Source of the DNA: Aureobasidium sp. EXF-3400
Taxonomy: Eukaryota > Ascomycota > Dothideomycetes > Dothideales > Saccotheciaceae
DNA length: 64,000 bases
Assembly: GCA_024195585.1 (NCBI GenBank)
Contig: SWBL01000009.1
Span: 248,001 to 312,000, forward strand
Direction: 5' to 3'
The position numbers were made by a program, and so were the translations under genes. The first letter of the stretch is position 1. Each line of letters begins with the position of its first letter. Shown piece by piece: positions 44,188 through 56,657 of this stretch. Under the pieces are notes generated by a model. That model was not told the origin of the DNA. It ran no database searches and saw nothing but the letters and a program-made list of their open reading frames with translations.

Positions 44188-47100
44188 ATGGTGCCCTCCC
44201 CGCCGGCTGTCTACTTTCCAGCTCTGGATAAATGTCTGGCCCGCGAGCTACCTCTTCTGTATGCGCCTACTGTCATAATCACCTTCGATTTGTGCTGACC
44301 ATCCCAGATCATGGGAGTCCGCTTACAGAGCTGTCATCGCTCTTGATTCCGTCACCTCTTCCCCCACACTAGACGCCTTCTTCCAAGATCCGACCGTCCT
44401 CTCCATTCTGGGTGCTCCCCTCACGCCATTCCTCCCCCCTACACCACAATCAAAGACCGACTTCGACACAAGGACCGCTGCTATCAACGCTGCTCCCTCG
44501 GAATCTGGCCAATATGATATAAACCAGATCAAGGAGGATGCTTTGTGGTTGTCCAAGGAAGCTACCATTCAAGAGACGGATGCTTTGAGAATTGTTCTGG
44601 TTGAATGGCAGCAGCGCTCAGCCTCGCGCATGCTGGCCGAATGGTCTCAGGATGAGCGACTTGGAATACAGAATGCCGCTGCGAACGCCCACTTCCGCCA
44701 GTCCATCAACCCTGTCCCCGAGCCGGACCAAAAGTCGACATTCGATACTCAGCAACAGAGGCGTCCCAGGCTGTTGACCACTCTCTACGCCGAAAAGTCT
44801 AGTATTCTGGCTTTATCTGCCGTCTTGGTTGGCCTCGCCTTGCCTCAAGACCTTCAGTCGACTGCTGTCAAGACAAGGGTTTCACTTCAGCAAGCCGCAC
44901 AAGTCATTTTCCGTGCTCAGACAACGACAACTGGTACATCTTTCTTCTGCGCATGTCTTGAAGCCATCGATGCAAAACTGCCGACTCTCAATCCGGAATC
45001 TTGGTCGGGCCTGCTTTCTGAGGATGACGAGCTTGCTAATGCTTACATGAAGTCCTTCTTTACTCAGCTTGTTCTGATCTTGCGTCTGGCATACATCCAC
45101 ATCTTTACCCAGGAGGACATTCCTGACTCTCAACCCGTCGTTCTCTGGTTTTCTCTCATGGATGCGACCTACTTCTTCTCTGCGCTGCCTGAAAGCCCTG
45201 AGACCTCAGATCTGAGCATTGTTATTCGATGCCTGGCATCACTCATCTCACTGGAGGTACTCAAGATCAACACGACCGTAGCGTCCATTAGCGCGCGAGG
45301 CAGCACTGAATCCTACCCGCAACTGCCTGGCAGTACTTACATCGATGATGAAGCCTGCGTTGGTTTGGTCACCTCTACTGTACTGGGTGCTGCGCAAGCT
45401 CAACTAGGCATCAGACACGCCGGACCTGCCATTCTCGCCTGGAGCATTATCGCACAAAGTCTCCGTGGTGTTGTCTTAGCCAGCCGCGTTGATGCACAGT
45501 CTCAAATTGAAGATGGTCCTAGCAGCAGCGAGACCAAGACGAAGACCGAACTTTCGCTGGAAGCTATTCTCAACGCGCATCCTGTGGAGGGAGAGGACGT
45601 TATTGGCTTCATGGCCAACGCTGCAGCTGCAGATCTGCAGACATTCGATATGGTGACATCCTTGTCTGAGTGTTTGCTGCTCGCCTTTGGCGCTGATTTT
45701 GACCTCTACGTGGCTGCGTGTGGCAAGATGTCACTTTTCAACTTAGTATCGGCAGGCTACCACCTCTTCCAATACGGCCCCGATGTAGTACAAGCATCGC
45801 TTTCGATCCTTTCCTACGACACAGTGCCTCCGAATCTTTCGCGCACACGAGCCCGCAATCCGGTGCAACCAGTAAAAGCTTTCCTAACCGATAGCAGCGG
45901 TATGGGCGGCAGATTTTTCGATCAAGTCAAGCAGCGTTATGCTTATGAAGTTCGTCCTTTCCTTAACTGTCTACTTTCGATTAGTCAGAGCCGAGCCTCG
46001 AAAGACGGACAAGACTCGGAAATTCTTGCGATCCTGGAGAATATGTCTACAATCACTCAAATTCTCCCTCGTAGCTTTGAGAGAAGCTATGAAAACTACC
46101 GAGAGGATGAACTTCAGAATCACATTCAGCTTCTCGATGATATCCCGCTCTTTGTCCCGAGGGATGGCAGGAGCCATCATATGCGTCTCACATCTGCTAG
46201 GGACGCCGGACAAGCTAAGACTGATCTGATAATACCTGCGGGAACTGTTGGCATCCTAGCGAACCAGAACAGTCCTTATGTTGTCTGCTGGCACCATCAA
46301 CATTCTGCTCTTGAGTACTTTGGCAAGCTTCTCTCGACCAGATTGTCCAACGCAACCTACACTGAGCTAGCATCTGGACCTGTCGAGAAAGAGGCTGCTG
46401 CTGAGATAATTGCCCTTGTTGACTCGCTTGTCTATGCTTCGGTAGAAGCGGGCGACATCAATGCTGCAAAGCACATCCTCGGCCGTTTGAGTTATGGCCT
46501 CGACAGAAATGACGATATTGTCAGAGTCATCTTCCAAATGTTCGAGGAGGAGCTGCACGCTCAAGTCGAGCAACCAGGATCAGAGGGCTCCTTGTATCTT
46601 TTGGTCCACATTGTCCGACTCATGCAGTCACTGGTATCTATCTACCCGGAAAGAATCTGGTCTCTTCTGACACGCAGTCGCCTGCTCTCTGTTGACGACA
46701 ATGTTGGTGGTCTCGCCGCTATCGTCAGCGCTACAGAGCTGCCAATCGGACAATACGATTTGCTCCGTGCTTGCATTGGCCTCTTTGAGAGACTGATTCA
46801 GGATGTTGCCACCCGTGCTGTATCGCGCAAATCCACCACAAAAGCAGTGACTCGCTTCGATGACCCAGCCGATGCGACCGGAACCACACCTGAGAAGCTC
46901 ACCAGCGCAGTACTTGCAGCGTTCCAGCGTATCCTTCTTGATGTGTTGCAAAGTTCGCCAAGCTGGCGCTTCGTCTTCCCTACAGAGAGATGCGAAATCA
47001 GCACGCGTATCTTGAATGCAGCTACTGAGGTACTCAATTTTGCATACAGCGTGGACGACAACAAAGTTGTTACCGCAAAGTTGACTGGCGTATTCGCTCA

Positions 47101-49627
47101 AGCTTCGGAAGATCTTCTCAAGGTGTACCTGGCAGAAAACCCCCATTCTCTCACATTCCACCCAATCCTAAATATCCTCACCTCGGGACTCGCTTCGATC
47201 AACCCAGGACCGCTGGAGAACGAAGGACCGATCAGACTTCAGACCTGTGCAGCTCTGTCTTTCTGCTCAAAGCTCCTCAACGTCGGTCTGCTTACTGACC
47301 GTAAAGCTGGCTATCTCACCAAAAACCTCCTCCAGTCCATGCCTCTTCTTGCACGCCTCTTTGCCGCTCAACACTCTTACAAAGAACCAGTCGCCATTTT
47401 GTTCACAAGTATCGTCCGCACATTAAACCAGTCTGAGTCAGAACCAGCTCCTCTTCTTGGTCACTTGAGTCCGGAAGCCGCAAAGAGCTTCTTGACCGTT
47501 CTTGCAGAGCTGGACCAACCTCTGCAAGACATTAGTGTGGAGTCCACAATCTGGGAGATGTTTTCTGCTGTCGTCAGCAACAAACAACAGTGGCTTTCGA
47601 TCTGCTTGCTTACTGGCACCACACCTCGTGACAGACTGAAGACCACGGAAAAGAGCGAGGGCACTGGCAGCAAAGCATTGCTCAAGTATGCACTGGACCA
47701 GCTGGCCGACATTAAGGCTATCTCTCCCAAGCGGGCAATGGCTATCTTGAAGTTCGTTGCTTCTGCACAAGATCAGTGGGCTTGGGCAACACATGGTATT
47801 GGAAAACATGCCGATTTCCTCAAGAGCGCAGCGGACTGGCTCGCTGAGATAGAACCAAACAACAAGCAGTCCGACATGGAGGGCACCATCCGATACGCCA
47901 ACGAGATCCAGATGGCATCTTACGCTTCGAACGTTCTTGCACGCTATCTCCACAATGCACGCCAGCTTGGTGATACGACAACCGCTCAGAACGTTGCCAC
48001 CAAGCTGCAATACCTCTGCGCTCACGGAGTTACAGTTAATGCTTACAACCACTCGCTACACAAGAACCTAGCCAAGAACTTCGTTATTAAGTTCCCGCAG
48101 TGCAAGCTTGAAAACTTCAAGCGTACTTCTCTTCAAACAGCAGAATTTGGCCGAGACTATTACTACGACCGCAAGATCGCTAGCCGGATGCTAGACTTCG
48201 ACTCATCCTGGAGCGGTCGTAACAACCAAGGCTTCGTCGAAGAGGTTGCCAGGGCGAACGTCAACCTGTCGTTGGTCGAGGCTCAAGTCAATCTCCTCAA
48301 GAGCTGGAAAGCGTTGGCCATCATGCTCGGTACATTTGCTGAGGACATCCCATCGCTACAGGGTGATCTGGCTACTGTCGTGCAAAAATCGCTTGCTGCG
48401 AATATGGAAGCCTCCATCCCGGCTGTCTTGTTCGATAACATCGCACAGACACGTGCTGATTTAGCATTCATCTTGCTGCAGAAGCTGACCTCCATCAAGT
48501 CCAAGGAGCCGGTCGTTCGCGATTTGCTTTCTACAGCTTGGGATATTGTTCGCACTTCCAACCAAGACTTTGAGGTCGCTTCTACCCCTCGCGATGTTGA
48601 CTATTACCGCACACTCCTACGTACACTCTTCCTTGCACTTCAACCTCAGGTCTACAACCCTGTGCAAAAAGAGCAGCGATCAGCACCGATCGTCCCTGTA
48701 ATTCCTCTCGAGATCCTGACCGTTGTACACAAGAACTTCCGAGCATTGTGCAGTAACGTTCACGCCAATCCCGAATCGGTTCAGCCAGCAGACTTTGTCC
48801 TTCTGACAGCTCTGCTTCAGAGTATCCTCCGCATCCCTGGTATCGCCTCTGCTCACTCGGCCATCGCCACTGGCTGTGCTGACGCTGGCACTCTTCGTTA
48901 TGCGACAAGTTTGTACTCTTGGTCAGATCGTCTTGTAACGCCTGACTCGGCCGATCCTGTCTATGGTGAGCTCGCTATATTATTTTTGCTTGAGCTCTCT
49001 TCGATCAGTTTCATTGCAGAACAGATGGCTGTCGAAGGCGTACTTTCTCGCCTCTCATCAGCCAATTTGTCTCATTATCTTCGCAACATGAACGGCAAGG
49101 GCCCCTTCGATGAACCCGTCCGTGTTTTCGCAATCTGGTCAAAGGGAATCCTTCCCTTGTGCTTGAACCTGCTCGAAGCAGTCGGGCCGCCAATTGCTGC
49201 TGAGATCGGTGCTTTCCTCAACAGTTTCCCTGCTCAGCTCCGCCGCGCCGAGACCGATTTGGAGAACAAGCAGCCTTCTCTTCGTCACCCTTACGCTGGC
49301 TGCCTCACTCTTGGACTTGCAAGCGAGACACACTCCCTCTCCCTCATATCACTCATTCTCGAACGACTACGAACAGTAGGCGCGAGCTCCGGTGCCTTGG
49401 CTGCTGAGATCCCTAGTTTGGCATTCGATCGCGTAAACGCGAAGGAGCAGGTAGAGGCAATTTTGCGTACAAGACGCAATTTGCGCGAACGTATTATGCC
49501 TGTTGGCGAGCGAGAGACAGAGTGGGCTAGGCAGAAGCCAGCTGTCGCCGCCAAAGACATTGAGAACAAGCTTGAGGAGAGAGTCGTAGATGAGTTTGAA
49601 GCTGCCCTCATTTGTTTGACTGGTTAG
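44188..49627 (+). CDS. nup188: Nucleoporin Nup188
   Basis: Exons 44188-44258 and 44308-49627, with a 49-bp intron, give 1796 residues. The N-terminus ([24 protein letters not shown], later [30 protein letters not shown]) matches the fungal Nup188 pattern. A small SH3-like insert lies at about 645-690 ([37 protein letters not shown]), characteristic of Nup188 and absent from Nup192. The remainder is alpha-solenoid. Late blocks such as [37 protein letters not shown] and [17 protein letters not shown] are conserved. It is a large inner-ring scaffold of the nuclear pore that docks on Nic96. The alternative, Nup192, was considered and set aside on the SH3-like insert. There is one intron near the 5' end only. 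Confidence 0.9.
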
Positions 49628-50433
49628 ATGGATTCCATGAGGCAGGAAAAGTAGGATGAGAAATTTGTGGATTAGTCAAGAATGGCATTCAGCGAGGCGT
49701 TTTGTGTTTGTACTCGGATACTGGTAGGAGGAACTTGTAGAGAGACCAAATTATTGTGATTATAACTCACGACATAATCTTTGAAGTCCATCATGGTGTT
49801 GTTTCAGGCTCCATGGCATTCTTAAAGCCCGAATATTCTCCGCGACTTATCTCTCATGAAACGGCCTACCACGTTCTTACCTCTCACCACTGAACACTCT
49901 TCTTTAGTGCTCCGTTGCATCTCACCATCTGATCTTCACCAACAACCCTGTCCGGAGGAATCGTTCATTTATTGCACGGAGAAATATCGCTGGTTTCACG
50001 GAACGCGGTCATTCTGCATCATCGTGACGTGCACGCGATATACCACTTTCGCCTGTTTCACGGAAGAAACCCCGACGAGTCAACGAAAATGATTCCCACT
50101 GACAACAAACTGCCGAGACGGCATTGGTCAGCTCAATATAAGTGGTCCTGATTGTCAACAAGCACCGACAAGAATAGACGATAAGCTGGTCCAAACAAGA
50201 CATGGACGTCCTTCCCCAGTCACATCCCCAGTGCTTTCGGACGTCACGATTGCGGGTACGATGTCGTCTACGGTCGAACCTGCCCTTAGCTCTAAGCTCG
50301 CTGACCAGAGTATGACCACGTCGGGTTGACGAGTAAGTCGAAGCAGATCTATAAGTAGTCATCTTCCCATCACCGTTTTGACTTTGACACTTGCTTGTTT
50401 ATTTTATCACTACCCTGTAATATATCATCTACC
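49628..50433. promoter_or_regulatory. NUP188 3' end and catalase promoter
   Basis: An 806-bp gap. A TATA-like CTATAAGT lies at about 50349-50356, roughly 80 bp before the catalase ATG. No stress element could be assigned with confidence and no gene is supported. Confidence 0.35.
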
Positions 50434-52056
50434 ATGGCACCTCCAGATTTCAATGTCGCAAGCAGACGTACTAATCCACCTGTCTACACTCTACAGGAGG
50501 GTAAGTTCTACGAAGTATAAGACGGGTAGACCTCGTACTAACACTGCTTACAGGTGCACCCGTCTCTGACCCTTCAGCTTCCCTCCAGGTCCGCACAACA
50601 TATGGTGGTGGCGGTTTGGGCATACTAGCAGACACACAATTGATCGAAACTCTGGCTCACTTTCCTCGCGAACGCATTCCTGAACGCGTTGTCCACGCAA
50701 AAGCAGCTGGAGCATGGGGAGAATTCGAAGTCACAGACGACCTTTCAGATATCACCGATGCCAAATTCCTTACTGGAAAGGGAAAGAAGACTCCTCTTCT
50801 CGGTCGCATCTCGACTACTGCTGGTGAAAGAGGTGCTGCCGACACTGTCCGTGATATTCGCGGCTGGTCCATGAAGCTTTTCACCGAGGAAGGAAACCAG
50901 GATTTCGTTTTCAACAGTCTGCCTGTCTTCTTCATCAGAGATCCTATCAAGTTCCCCAGTGTCAACCGCAGTCACAAGAGACATCCTGTGACCAACATTC
51001 CTGACCCGGACATGTTCTGGGACTACCACATCAACAACCAGGAAGGTATTCATGCTTTGATGCACCTCTTCGGTCTCCGTGGTATTCCTGCTTCAGTAAG
51101 AAATGTCTCCTCAACGCATCGCTTGTACATGGTGCTAACAATACATCCAGCTCCGTAACATCAACGCTTTCGGCGTCCACACATACAAGCTTGGCAAGCA
51201 AGACGGCACTTTTGTATACGTCAAATGGCACATCAAGCCTGAAGCTGGAATTAAGAACCTCAAAGCCGATGAGGCACTCCGTCTCGCCGGTGAAAACCCC
51301 GATTACCACATCAAGGACTTCTACGACGCAATCGAAAGCGGAGACTTCCCTAAATACAACGTGAACCTTCAAATCATGACCCGCGACGAAGCAGAAGCCT
51401 CCGGCATCAACATCTTTGACAACACCTTCACCTGGCCTCACGAAAAATACCCTCTGCGCCAGATCGGCAAGATTACATTCAACAAGAACCCCACCAATTA
51501 CTTCCAAGATATCGAACAGGCTGCCTTTTCGCCTTCGACAATGGTTCCTGGTGTTGGACCTTCTGCCGATCTCATGCTTCACGCACGCATGTTCAGTTAT
51601 CCCGACGCAGCAAGATATCGTCTCGGACCCAACTACCAACAAATCCCCTGCAACAAGCCCATCAGCCAAGTCTACTCACCCTACCAACGCGATGGCCCTG
51701 GCCGCATGGATGGCAACTACGGCGCCGACCCCGACTATGTCCGCAGTAGCTACACCAAACTCGCTCACGGCAGCCACGAATTAGCCACCCACGAGCAATG
51801 GGTGGGTAAAGTTACTTCCGCATCTACGGAAGTTACAGACAAGGACTTTGAGCAACCTAGACTGTTGTGGCAGGCTATGCTGAAGGAAGATGGTGGACGC
51901 GAAAACTTTTTGAAGAACTTGTGTCCTCATCTTGGCGGTGCTTCTGATTACGTTATTGGGGAGAGTGTTAAGATGTTTGCTAAGGTTGATGAGCAACTTG
52001 GTAAGGATATTGAGCAGGGTATCAAGAACCATAAGGAGGGAAAGTCTATTGTTTAG
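50434..52056 (+). CDS. Catalase, small-subunit type
   Basis: Exons 50434-50500, 50554-51095 and 51151-52056, with introns of 53 and 55 bp, give 504 residues. Heme-catalase residues are present: distal His70 in RERIPERVVHAKAAGA, distal Asn143 in VFNSLPVFFIRDP, and the proximal heme-ligand Tyr353 in RMFSYPDAARYRLGPNYQQIPCN. It disproportionates hydrogen peroxide. The length is that of small-subunit, clade-3-like enzymes, without the flavodoxin-like extension of large catalases. There is no signal peptide and no C-terminal SKL-type signal (it ends KSIV), so a cytosolic location is inferred. It is followed 607 bp later by another oxidative-damage enzyme. Confidence 0.95.
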
Positions 52057-52663
52057 AACAATGGTCGGTGTGAGATATGAGAAGCGGATATTTTCATGAC
52101 TGATAACGAATTAATCTTCTGTTGCATTTAAAATCATATGACCTTGCATCTTTTTGCGTACCAAAACCACAATACTTAATACTGTTCAGAGCTTGTGTCC
52201 CAGTAACTTCTTACCATGATGGAAGTAAGTGTCAATAAGCGTGCAGACCTCTTGCCAAAGGTCGAAACGTCGGCACTGAGATCAGGGTTGCACTCTTACC
52301 CAAAGTACATGGTCAGATTTCTCAACCGTCGGATATTCACGGCTGCTAATCTGCTAAATAGGGCAAATCGTGACTGCCGACTAACTATCGTCGTCGCATG
52401 CAATACACACCTTCTTGGATATCCTCACAGCTGTCACCTTATCCATGACAATGGCGTGCCCACTTCGCACCTGCCTGTTTCCATCTTCCACACGGATTTT
52501 TTATTGTTGTGGTCCGAGCAAATTGCGGAGTGCCTGCCCGACACATCCGTTGGATTTTTTCCGTCTTGCAGTCCAACTCTTTACTGTCGCGTGACATTGT
52601 ATAACCAGTAACTCAATCTACCAAAGGTACGCGAAGAAAACTATCAACATAATTATCATAACC
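52057..52663. other. Intergenic, catalase 3' and fRMsr promoter
   Basis: A 607-bp gap on the same strand as both neighbours. It holds the catalase 3' UTR and the promoter and leader of the next gene. No other feature was found. Confidence 0.45.
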
Positions 52664-53629
52664 ATGGTAAGGAGCATGGGAGTGGATATGTTTTGCGGAA
52701 GGCGAACGAGTGCTAAGACTTCTTGGTGGAGGTGCACGCCGACGCGTCCAACTTTGTCTCCAATATGAGCAAGCAAGAAGCGTATACTCAAGTACTGGAG
52801 TCAGCGAGAGGGTTGTTTTATGACCAGAGAAACTGGGTAAGTTTTCCATTTTGTTTCCTTTGATTTTCCAATGTCAAAAGCATTTCGTATACACATCTCG
52901 CGAGAAGAAGCCCAACTACTTCCGGTTCTGATATTCCCACATCGCCTGCTCGAAGGCAGTGATTCTCATCAGACTTACTCGCGGGAATGGAAATTAGCAA
53001 TTGATAATATGCTAACATATCTACCTTAGGTCTGGTAAACATGACCCACCACCCTTCAACTACTCTTCTCCTCAAACTAACCCACTCAGCAACCTCTCCA
53101 ACGCCGCCTCTCTCATCTGGCACGCCCTCCACGCCCTACCATATCCCTCAAACAAAACGAACTGGGCTGGCTTCTATGTTATCGACCCTGCTTCTCCTTC
53201 AACTCAACTTATCCTCGGACCCTTCCAAGGCAAAGTGGCTTGCCAAACCATCAGATTTGGCAGAGGTGTCTGCGGCACCGCTGTCACCACGAAGACTACC
53301 CAACTAGTAGCTGATGTGGAGAAATTCCCGGGCCACATTGCTTGTGATGCTGCCAGTGCTTCTGAAATCGTAGTGCCGATCTTGCAAGATGGAAAGGTGA
53401 GTTTCTTGCTTTTTGTCCCTTTCCCTCGATTATATAATCCAGCTTTCTGGATTGGGGAAGGGAAGAATTTGTAAAAGTGGTTTGAGGACGATGAAGCTGA
53501 TTACAATTGATTAACTAGGTTGTTGCTATCATCGATGTCGATTGTGCTGTCACAGACGGCTTTGACGAGGAAGACAAGAAGTACTTGGAAGAGCTTGCAG
53601 AAATCATCTCCGAATCCTGCGACTTTTGA
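52664..53629 (+). CDS. Free methionine-(R)-sulfoxide reductase (GAF type)
   Basis: Best model has five exons: 52664-52666 (ATG alone), 52732-52836, 53030-53034 (5 nt), 53090-53396 and 53519-53629, for 176 residues. The GAF-fold motifs are TNWAGFYVID, LGPFQGKVACQTIRFGRGVCGTA and FPGHIACDAASASEIVVPI. Cys89, Cys99 and Cys123 have exactly the 10- and 24-residue spacing of the catalytic cysteines 91, 101 and 125 of yeast fRMsr (YKL069W). It reduces free Met-R-sulfoxide with thioredoxin. The 5-nt exon is required to join RNW to the NLSNAAS helix in frame, giving NWVCNLSNAASLIWHAL. The start-codon-only exon gives MVHADASNF, which fits fungal relatives as I recall them. The alternative start, MSKQEAY at 52765, avoids the first intron but loses 12 residues. 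Confidence 0.85.
53030..53034 (+). other. 5-nt microexon of the fRMsr gene
   Basis: GTCTG, preceded by CTACCTTAG and followed by a GTAAAC donor. Without it the frame cannot pass from the RNW codons to the GAF domain. The next intron has a clear branch sequence AAACTAAC and acceptor CACTCAG. Confidence 0.75.
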
Positions 53630-54549
53630 AGGATCTAGCTTGTCTTTTGGAGCTGGAAACTGAGGTCAATGGTACGGTCATTGTTGTCAGACATGACTGT
53701 CTTGGCCTATCAATGCTAGAGGATGTTTGGACGAACTTGCCGACAGAGCTGGATTCGAACCGCGGGACTTTAATGTCCTGGAGGGTACTTTTTGGAAGAA
53801 CCAAATCGACTGGCGGATCGCTTGCAAGTTCGGTGTGTTGTAAAAGAGGATCACTGAAACCTCTTGAGATGGAATTATCTCAACATAGTCTATCTAACAC
53901 ATCAAAATCGCCAAAACCCTTACACCCCTTACCAATTTTCAAGTCCAATTTTCCAATCCAGTTGATTTCAGGAAAGTCCAGAAAAGGCGAAGTTGTTGAT
54001 CACCCATCGAGTGTGGTGTTTCTCTCTTGGTTTCTATCCATGCTTCCATCTCCCGAACTTTGTCATCGCTCACTGCCCCTCAATTGGCAGCTTCACGCAA
54101 ACTCACGTGTACTACTCCAACTCACACGTGCAAAGCTACTCTCCTCAACTCCCGAATTTACTCCTGTCTTCCTCGCCTTCTCCCGAATCTCGAGTCGATC
54201 ACTTCAACGATGCGCAGCATGTTCTGCAGCCAAACATCAAGTCTTGGCGCAGACGGCTCGGCTTTGGACCAATCAAGGCGAATGATACTTCCTCGTGGCC
54301 AGCAAAACTACAGTTCGAGACCCCAGGGGAAACTTCAGAAGACCAACCAGATCGACCAAGGCGACATTGTCGCTATGCACAATGACTATTGTCCCGTCAT
54401 GGAGCATACTATTGTAAAAGCCGCGGAGCTATCATTGTTTGCCTCTGCCGCCTCCGTAAAGGCATTGTGAGTGTATATAAAGCGTAGGTCTCTACTCGAC
54501 GTCTTGGTAGGTCAATATCATATCTATTCATCATTAGTGTTTCGCAATC
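53630..54549. promoter_or_regulatory. fRMsr 3' region and phytase-like gene promoter
   Basis: TATATAAA at 54474-54481 lies 69 bp before the ATG of the secreted esterase-like gene, and is the clearest TATA box in the window. Frames up to 219 codons in this gap have no protein character. The word GGATTCGAACC at about 53751 resembles a tRNA box B but does not fold (see rejected items). Confidence 0.5.
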
Positions 54550-56163
54550 ATGTTGTTGCTTTCTCGTTTAACTGCTTTGACGGCCCTCGGTGGTCTCGTA
54601 ACCGCTGTTCCCTCTAAGAAGCCTTCAAAGTCTCCTAGCCCTCCAACTGGCGTGGTCAACACTACTACTTGTGGTGGCAACACTTATGTCTATCAGGAAT
54701 TGGCTGGGTATGGCTTTGTGCCAAGCGATGCTAGAGACAGGTTTGGGGATACCCTGGGTGGATTCGGTTCTTCCATTGCCATTGACCAGAAGAATTGGAA
54801 GAAGGTGGGAAAAGATTCTTACAAAGGCACTTTGTGGGCGTTACCTGATAGAGGTTGGAACACTCAAGGTACTCTGAATTACCAAAACAGAGTCCACAAG
54901 TTCCAGATCAAGTTGTCTATCGCAGACAATGCAACAGTTGCTTCGCCATCTGCTCCTAATTTGGAACTTACATACCAGGACACAATCCGCTTCACGGACC
55001 CTGCCGGTACTCCTGTGACTGGTCTGGATGCAGATGCTACAGGCCCTTACCTCAGCTTCCCAGGTTTCCCCGACCTGCCAGCAGCAACATACACCGGCGA
55101 CGGCTTCGGCAACAACGGCACTGGCGGCCACCGCGTCTCCATAGACTCAGAAGGCTTAGTTCTCAACCCCGATGGTTCATTCTACGTTTCCGACGAATAC
55201 GGCCCTTACATCTACCACTTCTCCTCTTCTGGAAAAATGCTATCTGCCATCCGACCTCCAAACGCATATATCCCCCTGCGCAACGGCACTGAGAGTTTCA
55301 GCGCTGATTCCCCTCCCGTCTACAACCCAAACGAGCAAATCACACCAGAAGATCCTACGCAAGGACGTGCAAACAACCAAGGACTAGAAGGCCTCACTGC
55401 CTCTCCCGATGGCAAACACCTCTACGCATTGATGCAATCAGCACTCAACCAAGAAGGCGGTCTCAAAAAGAAAACCCGACGCTACACTCGACTGCTCCAA
55501 TACTCTTCCTCCGCCTTCTCTTCTGCCTCCGTTCCAGAAGCCGAATATGTGGTTCCTCTGCCTCTCTACAATACCGACAGTGTAGCAGCTCAATCAGAGA
55601 TCCATTTTCTCACTACCACCCAATTTTTCGTGTTAGCCCGCGACTCCAATGCCGGTCATGGAGCAGCTTCCTCAACAAGTCTGTACCGCCACATCGACAT
55701 TTTCGATATCTCCAATGCTACAAATATTGCAGGTGGGACTTATGATGCTTTTAACGCATCTATTGCTTCGTCCAAGGGAGTTTTGGATGCGTCTGTGCAA
55801 CCAGCGATGTACTGCTCTTTCTTGGACTTCAACGTCAATTCTCAATTACAGAGATTTGGTTTGCATAATGGAGGTTCTCAGGATGCTACTTTGCTTAACG
55901 AAAAGTGGGAGAGTATTGCTACGGTACCGGTGAATGATGGTAAAGATGGAGAGTTTTTTGTTTTTTCACTCAGTGATAATGATTTCATTACTCAGAATGG
56001 TATGTTTTTGCTATCCTTCTGGAGTTCTTAGCTCTATACTGACTGCGAAATAGGTTACATGGATGGCGGAAAGTATCCCTACAAAGATGCGTCGGGCTAT
56101 AACCTCGATAACCAGGCTTTGGTGTTTAAAGTACAGTTGCCTAAGGGTGTGAACCCATCATAG
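54550..56163 (+). CDS. Secreted esterase-like/phytase-like beta-propeller protein
   Basis: Exons 54550-55999 and 56054-56163, with a 54-bp intron, give 519 residues. A signal peptide MLLLSRLTALTALGGLVTAVP is followed by a Lys/Pro/Ser segment. The body matches the esterase-like domain of phytase family: GTLWALPDRGWNTQG, EGLVLNPDGSFYVSDEYGPYIYHFSSSGKML, NNQGLEGLTASPDGKHLYALMQSAL, RYTRLLQYSSS and FFVLARDSNAGHG. Several N-glycosylation sequons (NGT, NAT) are seen. The protein is predicted to be extracellular. Family members are often called phytase-like, but activity has rarely been shown, so no substrate is claimed. The second exon supplies the conserved C-terminal strand ending DNQALVFKVQLP. 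Confidence 0.88.
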
Positions 56164-56657
56164 AGGACAAAATAGTTGTAGAACTATCGTATCACGCAAA
56201 AGAAATTCCGAGCGGTAGTGGGCAGATTGCTCCTGCCACTGGCAATTATTGAAAGTCCACAAAGCGATATTCTCTCGCGTTCCAAGTAACTTGGCCTCGA
56301 CTTACATTGTGTGCTACAAGATAAGATATGGAAATACACATAAACAACACGCTAGGCTTGGATTTGTGGTTGCTTTATCAACATGTGAACTTTTGATGTG
56401 AGCAAATAGTGGTACATTTGATTGTGTGCTTGTGTAAGAATGCAATGGTGATATCGATATCGAATATGACAGGGAAAACAATGGTAAAGAAGAAATGATA
56501 GTAACAAAACTAAACTAATCACAATTGCATACTAATTGCAAGAGTTGATATTTGGTATCTCTGAAAAACGAAAGAAACAATGAACGAGAAATGAAAAGCA
56601 CAAAATGAATGCCCAAAGCATACAATGCAAATAAGAGGAAAGCCCGATTCTCTTCCC
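56164..56657. other. Intergenic, convergent 3' ends
   Basis: AT-rich 3' regions of the secreted protein and of the acyltransferase. Nothing further is seen. Confidence 0.45.

Noticed and set aside
44188..49627. Assignment as Nup192/Nup205
   Set aside because: The N-terminal pattern and the SH3-like insert match Nup188 better.
53730..53840. tRNA gene suggested by GGATTCGAACC (reverse of box B GGTTCGAATCC)
   Set aside because: Read on the minus strand the flanking bases do not form a T stem (only two pairs) and no acceptor stem or box A could be placed.
54027..54470. 147-codon plus-strand frame before the phytase-like gene
   Set aside because: It overlaps other frames, has no recognisable motif and ends within the promoter with the TATA box.
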